A DNA stretch of 64,000 bases from assembly GCA_052246725.1 (NCBI GenBank), contig JBQQCL010000007.1, one strand, 5' to 3'. The DNA is from Pseudalkalibacillus sp052246725 (GTDB taxonomy: Bacteria; Bacillota; Bacilli; Bacillales; Fictibacillaceae). The notes under the pieces were generated by a model. That model was given only the letters and a program-made list of their open reading frames with translations, searched no databases and was not told the origin of the DNA. The translations under genes and the position numbers were made by a program. Below are positions 7,527 to 15,428 of this stretch, piece by piece. How positions within the stretch are numbered: position 1 is the stretch's first letter; every line of letters begins with the position of its first letter.

Positions 7527-8783
7527 ATGGAAGCGGTTGTTGAAACACGGTCACAACAAGGGGAAACCTCCCCTGCGATATGGAAAAATCGAAATTTTTT
7601 ATTGTTATGGATTGCTGGGCTATGCTCTAGCTTCGGATTGGCGATCTTCATGTTCTCTCAAGCATGGTATGTCGTTGAAGTGATGAACCTGCAAGCTTCT
7701 CTAGGATTGGTGTATATTGCGTCGAGTGTTCCGCGTGTACTCTTCATGGTCTTAGGCGGTGCAGTAGCTGATCGCTTCAGCAAAAATGTCATCATGTTTT
7801 TATCAGATATTCTTCGAGCCTTCGTAGCAATAGCGCTTGTTGTATGGCTTCTGTTAGGGGATGTCTCAATCTGGTCGTTCGTTTCGTTTGCCCTTGTTTT
7901 CGGGATATTGGATGCGTTCTTTTGGCCAGCTAACGGGGGATTGTTACCTTCGTTGATTAATAAGCAGCAATTGACAAGAGCGAATTCAGTCATCCAAATG
8001 ACAAGCCAGTCTTCTTTTATAGTTGGTCCGATGCTTGCCGGTGCAATCATCGCATTAGGAAGCTACGTACTCGCCTTTTCTCTTACTGCTGTATTACTCA
8101 TCATCGCAAGTATCTCGATACTCCTAATCCGAATCAAAAAGAAGGAAGTTACTTCGGAAAATCAGACACCATCAAATCTGCTCACTTCCATCAAAGAAGG
8201 AGTCACTTATGTAAAACAATCAGCATTTTTAAGTTCCCTTTTGTTATTTGCTGTCTTTATCAATCTATTCATGGTCGGACCATTACAGATGGGCTTGCCG
8301 CTTTTTGTTAAAAATGTGATAGGCGGGAATTCGCTGGATTTCAGTTATCTTGAAGGAACATTCGCAGGTGGAATGCTTGTAGGCTCAATTATCGTCGGGG
8401 TTCTGAACGTCCGAAAGAAAAGAGGACTCGTCGTAATATTCGCGGTAATGGGATCCGGATTGTTCTTCGCACTTTTCAGCTTCACAGAAGCTTTGTGGCA
8501 AAGCTTGATGCTAATCGCACTGTTAGGCAGTACCTTTTCTGTCATCAATATCCCGATCATTGCTGCCATTCAATCGGCTGTGAAAGAAGAAATGATGGGG
8601 CGGGTGATGAGTCTGTTATCCATGGCTTCACTCGGACTCGTACCGGTATCATTTGCGATTACCTCAGGTGTTTTATCAATCGGAGCTGACATAACATCAA
8701 TTATGCTGACTGGTGCGTTATTGATTATCATCTTCGCCGTTATCATCTTCATGAAAGTTCCTGGTTTGCGGAATTTCGATTAA
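7527..8783 (+). CDS. MFS efflux transporter
   Basis: A 418-residue membrane protein with about 12 hydrophobic segments and the MFS motif in the loop after helix 2 (GGAVADRFSKNVIMF). It begins with a cytosolic stretch rich in polar residues, then NFLLLWIAGL. It resembles the Bacillus macrolide/drug exporters of the MefA/MdtG type. ATG at 7527 with TTGGAGGC (7513-7519). The TetR gene upstream and shared promoter suggest induction by its substrate. The exported compound cannot be inferred. Confidence 0.88.
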   Translation: MEAVVETRSQQGETSPAIWKNRNFLLLWIAGLCSSFGLAIFMFSQAWYVVEVMNLQASLGLVYIASSVPRVLFMVLGGAVADRFSKNVIMFLSDILRAFVAIALVVWLLLGDVSIWSFVSFALVFGILDAFFWPANGGLLPSLINKQQLTRANSVIQMTSQSSFIVGPMLAGAIIALGSYVLAFSLTAVLLIIASISILLIRIKKKEVTSENQTPSNLLTSIKEGVTYVKQSAFLSSLLLFAVFINLFMVGPLQMGLPLFVKNVIGGNSLDFSYLEGTFAGGMLVGSIIVGVLNVRKKRGLVVIFAVMGSGLFFALFSFTEALWQSLMLIALLGSTFSVINIPIIAAIQSAVKEEMMGRVMSLLSMASLGLVPVSFAITSGVLSIGADITSIMLTGALLIIIFAVIIFMKVPGLRNFD

Positions 8784-8806
8784 GTATTTGGGTGAAAATA
8801 CAGGAG

Positions 8807-8839
8807 GTCTGCTGAGTATATGCTCGGCAGGCTTTTTTT
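8807..8839 (+). terminator. Terminator of the GNAT-TetR-MFS operon
   Basis: Stem GTCTGCTGAG (8807-8816) with CTCGGCAGGC (8823-8832), two G-T pairs, then T7. Confidence 0.85.
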
Positions 8840-8840
8840 A

Positions 8841-8910
8841 CACTTAAAGAAAGTATATGCGACTAGACTCAGACGGCGATAAGGCTTGGCTTTGCCAGGT
8901 TTCCTTTATA
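8841..8910. repeat. Dispersed palindromic repeat, copy 2 (shortened)
   Basis: Starts CACTTAAAGAAAGTATA and ends GGCTTTGCCAGGTTTCCTTTATA, the same ends as the element at 5061-5151 with a shorter, diverged middle. It directly follows the terminator T-run. Confidence 0.65.
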
Positions 8911-8943
8911 AAAAGAATTAACTTAAGTAAACACTTAATAGTG

Positions 8944-8979
8944 CTGGTATAGACAACTGTACCAGTAATTTTATATACT
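8944..8979 (+). promoter_or_regulatory. nagA promoter with NagR/DasR-type operator
   Basis: CTGGTA-TAGACAACTG-TACCAG (8944-8965) is an inverted repeat with the TGGT.TAGAC core known for HutC-family NagR/DasR sites. It overlaps a possible -35, TAGACA (8950-8955), which is 18 bp from TATACT (8974-8979). The regulator gene (10901-11653) is inside the operon. Operator placement is seen; binding is inferred from the family. Confidence 0.72.
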
Positions 8980-8999
8980 GGATAAAAGAGGTGAAGTGT

Positions 9000-10160
9000 A
9001 TGACAATTCAGACGATTACTGGAGGCAAAGTCTTTATTGGTGAGCAAAGCTTTCAGTCAGCTGCTATACATATCGAAAACGGTAAAATTAAAGATTTGAG
9101 CGACAAAACAATAGGATCCTCCGATATCGAGCTAGAGGATGGCGACCTCGTTTTACCTGGCCGGATCGATGGCCATATTCATGGTGCAAACGGACATGAT
9201 GTCATGGATGGAACGGTTGAGTCGATCGATGAAATGGCAAAAGCTCTCGTGGCTGAAGGGACGACAAGTTTTTTGTCTACGACGATGACTGCCCCAGGTC
9301 ATGAAATCGAACAAGCCCTTACTTCGGTCCATAAGTACATGACAACGCACAACGAAAGAGGGAAAACGGATGTCATCGGAATTCATCTGGAGGGTCCATT
9401 CATTTCTGAGAAAAAGAGAGGTGCCCAAAATCCAAAATATATCCAGACACCGAACCTGGATGCATTCAACCATTGGAACAGATTATCGGGCGGCAACATT
9501 AAAGTGGTAACGATTGCGCCAGAGATCGAGGGCGCACTTGATTTTATCAAGGAAATCACCAGTCAGGGGATTGTTGCGTCGATTGGCCATAGTGATGCGA
9601 CCTATGCAGAAATCCACAGGGCTCTGGAGGCTGGGGCGAAACAGTTCACCCATCTTTATAACGGTATGCGGTCTATGCATCACCGGGAGCCCGGTGTCGT
9701 TGGCGCTGCTTTTCTATATTCTGAAGCTTTAGCTGAAATCATTGCTGATGGGCTCCATTGTGCTCCCGAAATGATTCGACTGGCATATGAGATTAAAGGA
9801 AAGCAAGGACTATTGATGATCACGGATGCAATGAGAGCCAAGTGCTTAGGGAATGGCAGCTATGATTTAGGTGGCCAAGAGGTCCATGTGGAAGACGGTA
9901 AAGCGACTCTGCAGGATGGTACTTTAGCAGGTAGTGTATTGACGATGCAGAAAGCTTTCGAAAATATAACCACGTTCACAGATGCTGATATTGAAGCCAT
10001 TATATTCATGTCATCCATCAATCCTGCAAAACAGTATGACGTCTACGATCGGAAAGGGTCCATTGATATAGGGAAAGATGCTGACCTGATTGTACTTGAT
10101 GAAAATCTAGAGTTGAAAATGACGATTTGCCGCGGAGAAATTGCTTATACGAGGGGTTGA
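9000..10160 (+). CDS. nagA: N-acetylglucosamine-6-phosphate deacetylase
   Basis: Converts GlcNAc-6-phosphate to glucosamine-6-phosphate and acetate. 386 residues with the amidohydrolase HxH motif DGHIHG (57-62), the metal-binding Glu in HLEGPF, GHSDATY, the substrate loop THLYNGM..HHREPG and the catalytic Asp in ITDAM. Start ATG 9000 with AAAAGAGG upstream; an in-frame GTG at 8991 overlaps the ribosome binding site and is unlikely. First gene of nagA-nagB-nagR-kinase-namZ-GNAT, preceded by a NagR-type operator. Cytoplasmic. Confidence 0.95.
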   Translation: MTIQTITGGKVFIGEQSFQSAAIHIENGKIKDLSDKTIGSSDIELEDGDLVLPGRIDGHIHGANGHDVMDGTVESIDEMAKALVAEGTTSFLSTTMTAPGHEIEQALTSVHKYMTTHNERGKTDVIGIHLEGPFISEKKRGAQNPKYIQTPNLDAFNHWNRLSGGNIKVVTIAPEIEGALDFIKEITSQGIVASIGHSDATYAEIHRALEAGAKQFTHLYNGMRSMHHREPGVVGAAFLYSEALAEIIADGLHCAPEMIRLAYEIKGKQGLLMITDAMRAKCLGNGSYDLGGQEVHVEDGKATLQDGTLAGSVLTMQKAFENITTFTDADIEAIIFMSSINPAKQYDVYDRKGSIDIGKDADLIVLDENLELKMTICRGEIAYTRG

Positions 10161-10164
10161 TGAA

Positions 10165-10911
10165 ATGAACGTGATCACCGTTAATGATGAGCAGGAGATG
10201 AGTGTAAGGGCTTCCTTGATTTTATTTGATGAGATAAAAAGGAAGCCAGAGCTAGTATTAGGTGTGGCAACCGGAGGGACACCGGCAGGAACTTATGAGC
10301 ACCTGGTTGATAATGTCCTCGATGAAAATCTTGACTTATCAAAGGTAACGACCGTGAATTTAGATGAGTATGTTGGATTGGCTCGTGATCATGAAGAAAG
10401 CTATTGGCGCTATATATATGAACACCTTTATGAACCACTCGATCTATCTCCTGACAGGGCTCTCGTTCCAGACGGTCTGAGCGAGAATCTTCAAGCAGAG
10501 TGTCTCAGATATGAAAAGGCGATTGAACAAGTGGGCGGAGTAGACCTTCAGGTTTTAGGAGTCGGCAGAAATGGACATATCGGGTTCAATGAGCCAGGAA
10601 CATCGTTCGAATCGAAGACTCATGTGGTGGAACTGACGGAAAGTACGAGAGAGGCGAATGCAAGGTTTTTTGATCGAAAGGAGGAAGTTCCTTCTCAGGC
10701 GATTACCGTTGGAATTTCAACGATTATGAAAAGCAGATCGATCCTCTTATTGGCCTCAGGTCCGGAAAAATCTGAAGCAGTTCACGCCTTGTTGAGTGGA
10801 ACGATCGATCCGAACTGGCCGGTTACAGTCTTGAATGAACATCCATCCGTCATATTGATCGTAACAAAAGATGCGCTCGAAAAAGGAGAGGAGGATCCTG
10901 ATGATCAATAA
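10165..10911 (+). CDS. nagB: Glucosamine-6-phosphate deaminase
   Basis: Isomerises and deaminates glucosamine-6-phosphate to fructose-6-phosphate and ammonia, joining amino-sugar breakdown to glycolysis. 248 residues. Catalytic landmarks: NLDEYVGL with Asp67, and GRNGHIGFNEPG (134-145) holding the active-site His. It lacks the C-terminal allosteric extension of the E. coli enzyme, as usual in Bacillus. ATG 10165, 4 bp after nagA, with GAGGGG at 10151-10156. It overlaps the start of nagR by 11 bp. Confidence 0.95.
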   Translation: MNVITVNDEQEMSVRASLILFDEIKRKPELVLGVATGGTPAGTYEHLVDNVLDENLDLSKVTTVNLDEYVGLARDHEESYWRYIYEHLYEPLDLSPDRALVPDGLSENLQAECLRYEKAIEQVGGVDLQVLGVGRNGHIGFNEPGTSFESKTHVVELTESTREANARFFDRKEEVPSQAITVGISTIMKSRSILLLASGPEKSEAVHALLSGTIDPNWPVTVLNEHPSVILIVTKDALEKGEEDPDDQ

Positions 10912-11653
10912 ACATTCCACTTTACCGCTATATACCCAGGTGGAACAATACTTGAAAACAGAAATCAAAAAAGGTGGTTATCATACAGGTGATCTTATTC
11001 CATCTGAACGGGAGCTATCAGAGAAATTTCAAATCAGCAGGATGACAGTGAGGCAGGCGATCAACAACCTGGTAAATAAAGGAGTTTTGTATCGGGAGAG
11101 GGGAAAAGGCACGTTTGTTTCTGCACCGAAAATCGGTTATCAACTGAAAGGGATCGCCAGTTTTTCAGAAGACATGAGACGACGAGGGATCGAGCCATCT
11201 ACAAAAGTGATTTCTTTCAAGACGGTTACAAATCCACCGGAACATATCCTCAAAAAACTGGATTGCGAATCTGAAAAGAAAGTGATCGAGTTAGAGCGGA
11301 TCAGGTATGCTAATGAAGAGCCTGTCGCAATCGAGACGGCTTATTTGCCTATCAATCTCTTTTCCAACCTTTCAGAGAAGGACACAGGAGGGTCTATCTA
11401 CGATTTTATCAGGAAAGAATTGAAATTGGAGATTCATAGAGCGGTACAGCAAATCGAAGCCTCACTAGTCGGTGAAAGGGATGGGTTCCTGTTGGATATC
11501 GGGTCAGGAAGTCCAGTATTGATTGTCAATCGGACGACATATCTTAGCAGCGGTGAGCCATTCGAGACGGTTAAGACGGTGTTCCGTGCTGACCGTTACC
11601 ATTTTTCGATCGAAATGGAGCAGGAGGGTGAACATGTATTATCTGGGGATTGA
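10901..11653 (+). CDS. nagR: GntR/HutC-family regulator of amino-sugar use (NagR)
   Basis: A 250-residue repressor. Residues 1-70 form the GntR winged helix (PSERELSEKFQISRMTVRQA signature); residues 85-245 are a UTRA effector domain, which in B. subtilis NagR (YvoA) binds GlcN-6-P or GlcNAc-6-P. ATG 10901 overlaps nagB, with AAAGGAGAGGAGG just upstream. Gene order nagA-nagB-nagR is that of B. subtilis. Likely target: the inverted repeat at 8944-8965 before nagA. Confidence 0.92.
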   Translation: MINKHSTLPLYTQVEQYLKTEIKKGGYHTGDLIPSERELSEKFQISRMTVRQAINNLVNKGVLYRERGKGTFVSAPKIGYQLKGIASFSEDMRRRGIEPSTKVISFKTVTNPPEHILKKLDCESEKKVIELERIRYANEEPVAIETAYLPINLFSNLSEKDTGGSIYDFIRKELKLEIHRAVQQIEASLVGERDGFLLDIGSGSPVLIVNRTTYLSSGEPFETVKTVFRADRYHFSIEMEQEGEHVLSGD

Positions 11654-12602
11654 TGGGGGAGGATCCAAGACCACTGTTTCGCTGGTAGACGATAGAGGCA
11701 AACTTATTGCCTGTCATCATGGAGGCCCGAGTAACCCGGTATCCGTCGCTTTTAAGAAAATCGAAAAGACGATAGATGATCTTTTTGGACAGCTGAAACA
11801 AAATCACCCGGAACCATTTTCACAAATCAAAAGTGTATGTGCAGGGATCGCCGGCACAGAGAACAATCATTCGAAGGATGAATTACGGCTGTTATTGAAA
11901 TCGAAATTCCCAAAAGGAACAACTGTACAACTCTGTCATGACGCGTTGACAGCCCTCTATTCAGGTACGAACGGTGAACCTGGCATTGTCAATATTGCCG
12001 GAACGGGCTCCATCACATTCGGAGTTACAGCTGATAAAAATGTCGTACGATCAGGTGGATGGGGCTATTTATTGGATCATACGGGAAGCGGGTTCGGCAT
12101 CGGAAGGCTCGCGCTCCAGAAAGTATTTGAAGCTTATGATGGATTCATCCAACCGACAATGCTGACAGACTTTGTCCTCAAAAGGTTCGGAATCTCATCA
12201 CCACCAGAACTCATCTCTGTAATCTATGGAACGAGCGAAAGCAGAAGCAGGATCGCCTCTGTTTGTGAAGATGTCTTTGCAGCGGCACGGTCAAATGATC
12301 AAGAGGCAGTAGATATCGTCAAGCAGGCTGCTGACGAAATCGCGAAAAGCATTTCCCACATCATTCACAATCATTTTAAAGAGTTAGATCAAACGAATGT
12401 CGTCTTGACGGGCAGTGTTTTTAAAAGCAGTGACCTTCTGTTGCCATTGTTGCAAAAGAATCTTCCTGATGATGTTAAGTTGATTCTACCCAAGTCTCCT
12501 CCTGTAGTCGGTTCGGTTATCGAAAGTTATCAGACGATGCATGGTACTTGTCCAGAGGATTTCGTGAAAAATCTGCATGAATCATTTGCGAGGGGTGACT
12601 AG
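11634..12602 (+). CDS. BadF/BcrA-type N-acetylhexosamine kinase
   Basis: 322 residues of the ASKHA kinase fold: phosphate-1 loop GIDGGGSKT (5-13), CAGIAGTE, CHDALTAL, then the phosphate-2 region NIAGTGSITFG and GGWGYLLDHTGSGFGIG, typical of N-acetylglucosamine kinases and of the MurK type that takes both GlcNAc and MurNAc. It would make GlcNAc-6-P (for nagA) and perhaps MurNAc-6-P (for murQ at 20852). This fits the absence of any PTS gene in the window. ATG 11634 with CAGGAGGG upstream, overlapping nagR by 20 bp. Substrate range (NagK or MurK) cannot be settled from sequence. Confidence 0.88.
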   Translation: MYYLGIDGGGSKTTVSLVDDRGKLIACHHGGPSNPVSVAFKKIEKTIDDLFGQLKQNHPEPFSQIKSVCAGIAGTENNHSKDELRLLLKSKFPKGTTVQLCHDALTALYSGTNGEPGIVNIAGTGSITFGVTADKNVVRSGGWGYLLDHTGSGFGIGRLALQKVFEAYDGFIQPTMLTDFVLKRFGISSPPELISVIYGTSESRSRIASVCEDVFAAARSNDQEAVDIVKQAADEIAKSISHIIHNHFKELDQTNVVLTGSVFKSSDLLLPLLQKNLPDDVKLILPKSPPVVGSVIESYQTMHGTCPEDFVKNLHESFARGD

Positions 12603-12603
12603 A

Positions 12604-13752
12604 ATGGTACTTACGGGCTTGATGGAATTCATGAAAAACCATGAGGATTATAAAGTGTTGAACATTGGTCTCATCATCAACCACACGTCAGTCACCGAAG
12701 ATATGAAGATGAGTATTGATGCTTTATTGGCAAGCGGATTAAATGTTACAGCGATCTTTTCTCCGGAACATGGTCTGCGCGGACAGGTGAAAGAGGGGGA
12801 GCATATCGATCACCAAACAGATGAACGATCTGGACTTCCTGTTTATAGCTTGTATGGGAAGAATAAGACTCCTAAAGAAGAATGGTTGGAAACGATTGAC
12901 TTGTTAGTGTTCGATATCCAGGATCTCGGCGTTCGCTTTTATACATATATTTATACTCTGGCAAATACGATGAAACTTGCAGGTCAACTCGGTAAAAAGT
13001 ACATCGTCTGTGATCGTCCCAATCCGATTTCAGGAAACCGTATCGAAGGGAATCGATTGGATTTGCAATATGCCTCTTTCATCGGCAATTATCAACTGCC
13101 AATCAGGCATGGAATGACAGTTGGAGAATTAGCAAAATACTTCAATAGAGAATTCGACTTCAATACAGACCTTACAGTTATTCCGATGAAAAATTGGACA
13201 CGCGATATGTGGTTTGAGGACACTGGTTTGCCATGGATTCCTCCATCACCGAATGCCCCTACCGTTGAGATGGCACAAGTCTACCCTGGCACATGCTTTT
13301 TCGAAGGAACCAATGTTTCAGAAGGCAGGGGGACGACAAAACCGTTTGAATGGGTTGGTGCACCATGGATCGACTCGTATAAATGGAAGCAGCAATTAGA
13401 TGCTTATGATTTAGATGGCGTACTTTTCCGAGAAGTTGTGTTCCAGCCTACGACTTCCAAATATAATGGTGAGACCTGCCAGGGCCTCCACATCCATGTG
13501 GTTGACCGTATTTGCTTCAAGCCGATTGAAACAGCATGTGCCATGATCGAATCCTTGAAGTTCACTCATCCTGATTCATTTCAATGGATTCAACTCAAGG
13601 ACTCCCGATACATGATCGATTTGATTCTCGGAACAGATGAATTTCGGATCAGCTTACAGGAAAAGAAACCAATTCAAGAGTGGATACAACTTCAAGAATC
13701 TTTACTTGATGAATTCATTGAGAAACGTGAGAAGGTTTTGTTGTACCGTTGA
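12604..13752 (+). CDS. namZ: Exo-beta-N-acetylmuramidase NamZ (YbbC/DUF1343), apparently cytoplasmic
   Basis: A 382-residue DUF1343 protein. B. subtilis NamZ (YbbC) of this family removes terminal MurNAc from peptidoglycan glycans. Family segments visible: IGLIINHTSVT near the start, FSPEHGLRG, SLYG, FDIQDLGVRFYTYIYT, CDRPNPI, GMTVGELA, PSPNAPT and CFFEGTNVSEGRGTT. Unlike the B. subtilis protein, it has no signal peptide or lipobox: the frame opens MVLTGLMEFMKNHEDY at ATG 12604, with GAGGGGTGA just upstream. The location inferred is the cytosol, acting on imported disaccharides. The start lies 1 base after the kinase stop. Confidence 0.88.
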   Translation: MVLTGLMEFMKNHEDYKVLNIGLIINHTSVTEDMKMSIDALLASGLNVTAIFSPEHGLRGQVKEGEHIDHQTDERSGLPVYSLYGKNKTPKEEWLETIDLLVFDIQDLGVRFYTYIYTLANTMKLAGQLGKKYIVCDRPNPISGNRIEGNRLDLQYASFIGNYQLPIRHGMTVGELAKYFNREFDFNTDLTVIPMKNWTRDMWFEDTGLPWIPPSPNAPTVEMAQVYPGTCFFEGTNVSEGRGTTKPFEWVGAPWIDSYKWKQQLDAYDLDGVLFREVVFQPTTSKYNGETCQGLHIHVVDRICFKPIETACAMIESLKFTHPDSFQWIQLKDSRYMIDLILGTDEFRISLQEKKPIQEWIQLQESLLDEFIEKREKVLLYR

Positions 13753-13767
13753 AAAGGAGCGGATCGT

Positions 13768-14724
13768 ATGAACTTTGTAAGATGGGATGAAGAGGCATTG
13801 CCTTTGGAGGAATTATGTGAATTGTGGAATGAAGAAATGGGAAGGGATTTCCCAATCACGGAAAGATTATTCCGAAAAAACAGTCTTGATTGCCCTTATG
13901 TGTTTTCAGAAGGATCCTGGTATGTAATGGAAGAGGAAAAACTCATCGGCTTCATTATAACCAAGTATACGAAAGATAACGAAGATCATTTGCCGCCTAA
14001 CATTGGTTGGATTCAGGCATTACTTGTAAAGGGTGAATCCCGTAACAACGGTATCGGCGATCAATTATTGAGAAAAGCTGAACAAGCATTGGCAGCCGTT
14101 GGTGTTGTTAAAATCATACTCGGAAGGGATGTCCATCATTACTTCCCTGGAATTCCGTCCACCGTCCCTAACATGCCCCAATGGTTTGAAAAACGAGGGT
14201 ATGTTGAGGTGAATAAGGTGAAAGACTTTTATCGTGTTGCTCCTGAATATGTTGAAGAGATTGACCCAACAGAAATTACAATGACGGAATTAAAGAAGAG
14301 CGAGGAGATGCAATTCCTGACATTCATGGAAGAGTCGTTTCCTGGACGATGGGAACACGAGGCTCAGGAGTATTTTAGCAAGGGTGGAGATGGTTCTCAT
14401 TTTATCGCAGCAAAGGATCGGGATGAAATAATAGGGTTTGTTCGTGTGAATGATTTGAATAGTCCTGTCATCGGTCCCAATATATACTGGTACCGGTTGT
14501 TTGAAGAAAAGCTCGGAGGTATCGGTCCATTAGGTATCAAAAAGTCACATCGTAAAAAAGGATATGGTAAAGCAATCGTCCAACAAGCGATCAACACAGC
14601 GGTTGAACGCGGCTGCCGACACCTCGTCATCGACTGGACCGAGTTGGATGAATTTTATCAGTCCTTCGGTTTCAAGCCCTGGAAGGAATATAAACAGTAT
14701 GAAAAATTCATTAGAAAAAACTAG
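13768..14724 (+). CDS. Two-domain GNAT N-acetyltransferase
   Basis: 318 residues, two GNAT domains. The first (1-150) has a relaxed loop (RNNGIGDQLLRKAE); the second (about 165-315) has a good acetyl-CoA loop, KSHRKKGYGKAIVQ, and ends LDEFYQSFGFKPWKEY. It is the last gene of the nag operon, 15 bp after namZ, so it may re-acetylate an amino sugar or peptide released from the wall. That role is inferred from position only. ATG 13768 with AAAGGAGCG. Confidence 0.83.
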   Translation: MNFVRWDEEALPLEELCELWNEEMGRDFPITERLFRKNSLDCPYVFSEGSWYVMEEEKLIGFIITKYTKDNEDHLPPNIGWIQALLVKGESRNNGIGDQLLRKAEQALAAVGVVKIILGRDVHHYFPGIPSTVPNMPQWFEKRGYVEVNKVKDFYRVAPEYVEEIDPTEITMTELKKSEEMQFLTFMEESFPGRWEHEAQEYFSKGGDGSHFIAAKDRDEIIGFVRVNDLNSPVIGPNIYWYRLFEEKLGGIGPLGIKKSHRKKGYGKAIVQQAINTAVERGCRHLVIDWTELDEFYQSFGFKPWKEYKQYEKFIRKN

Positions 14725-14734
14725 CTCTTCTTCT

Positions 14735-14770
14735 AAAGTACCTTCCGTTTGATGAAGGTGCTTTGTCTTT
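14735..14770 (+). terminator. Terminator of the nag operon
   Basis: AAAGTACCTTC (14735-14745) pairs with GAAGGTGCTTT (14754-14764), then TGTCTTTT. Confidence 0.75.
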
Positions 14771-14826
14771 TGATGGATCGGTTACCCAAAAAAATTTCTA
14801 AGCGATTTTAAGAGCATAAAGTCGTT

Positions 14827-14857
14827 AAAACTCATTCGATAATGAGTTTAGTTTTTT
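14827..14857 (+). terminator. Second hairpin terminator in the gap 14725-15099
   Basis: AAAACTCATT/AATGAGTTT(A) with a CGAT loop and a following T6. The remaining gap to 15099 is AT-rich, with no gene. A similar ACTCATT/AATGAGT hairpin occurs after fabI (18773-18797). Confidence 0.6.
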
Positions 14858-15099
14858 CCTAAGCTTCTAACAAGAAGCAGTAGTATTCAACCGAAGACCA
14901 TAATAGCTGCGGAGTCTTGCTTTGCTAGATTTCCCCCATTAGTATCGCGAATTGAGCTTAGAGAATTTTTCACTAAAATTATAGAGATGAAATATTTTAC
15001 CGAATGAAAATAAACTTTATATTAAATCTTTATGATTTTGGGTATTTAAAAGAGATAGGTGAACGAAAGGTATAAAGTAGTTTTATAGAGGAGGACATC

Positions 15100-15357
15100 A
15101 TGAACATTTCAAGCCCACTCAGTTTATCAGCAATAATTCTAATAGGAATAGATTGTATTTTGATTTTAATTGCCGTATTCAGCTACGCTTTATCCAGAGA
15201 AATGATTTTACTTGTCAGTCTTATTGCTCTTCTCTTAGCACTTTTTGGAAAAGTAAGAGGGGAGAATGGCTATATAGCTATGATTGGATTTTGGGGTACA
15301 GCATCATTTTGTATTCTTGTACTCTTATATGCTTTCATTCCATTCTTGTTGATCTGA
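15100..15357 (+). CDS. Small integral membrane protein, 85 residues
   Basis: Three hydrophobic segments (about 8-28, 32-47, 60-84) separated by short polar turns (SRE, KVRGENG). GAGGAGG lies 7 bases before the ATG, so translation is likely. No family recognised. It is followed by an MFS gene 71 bp downstream and may share its transcript. Confidence 0.6.
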   Translation: MNISSPLSLSAIILIGIDCILILIAVFSYALSREMILLVSLIALLLALFGKVRGENGYIAMIGFWGTASFCILVLLYAFIPFLLI

Positions 15358-15370
15358 ACCTTTTGTATTT

Positions 15371-15427
15371 ACTTTTCCCTTACGAATAGTAAACTGGAAA
15401 TATTAAACGATTCGTTAAGGGGAAAGT
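15371..15427 (+). promoter_or_regulatory. Hairpin enclosing the Shine-Dalgarno of the MFS gene
   Basis: ACTTTTCCCTTACGAAT (15371-15387) is complementary to ATTCGTTAAGGGGAAAGT (15410-15427) with one bulge and one G-T pair. The 3' arm is the ribosome binding site (AAGGGGAAAG) of the ATG at 15429. In RNA this would bury the Shine-Dalgarno in a 17-bp stem with a 22-base loop. As DNA it could be an operator instead. Confidence 0.65.
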
Positions 15428-15428
15428 C

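Noticed and set aside
14870..14945. Possible further copy of the CTTAAAGAAA palindromic repeat (GAGTCTTGCTTTGCTAGATTT)
   Set aside because: Only the TTGCTTTGC core is similar; both inverted ends are missing.
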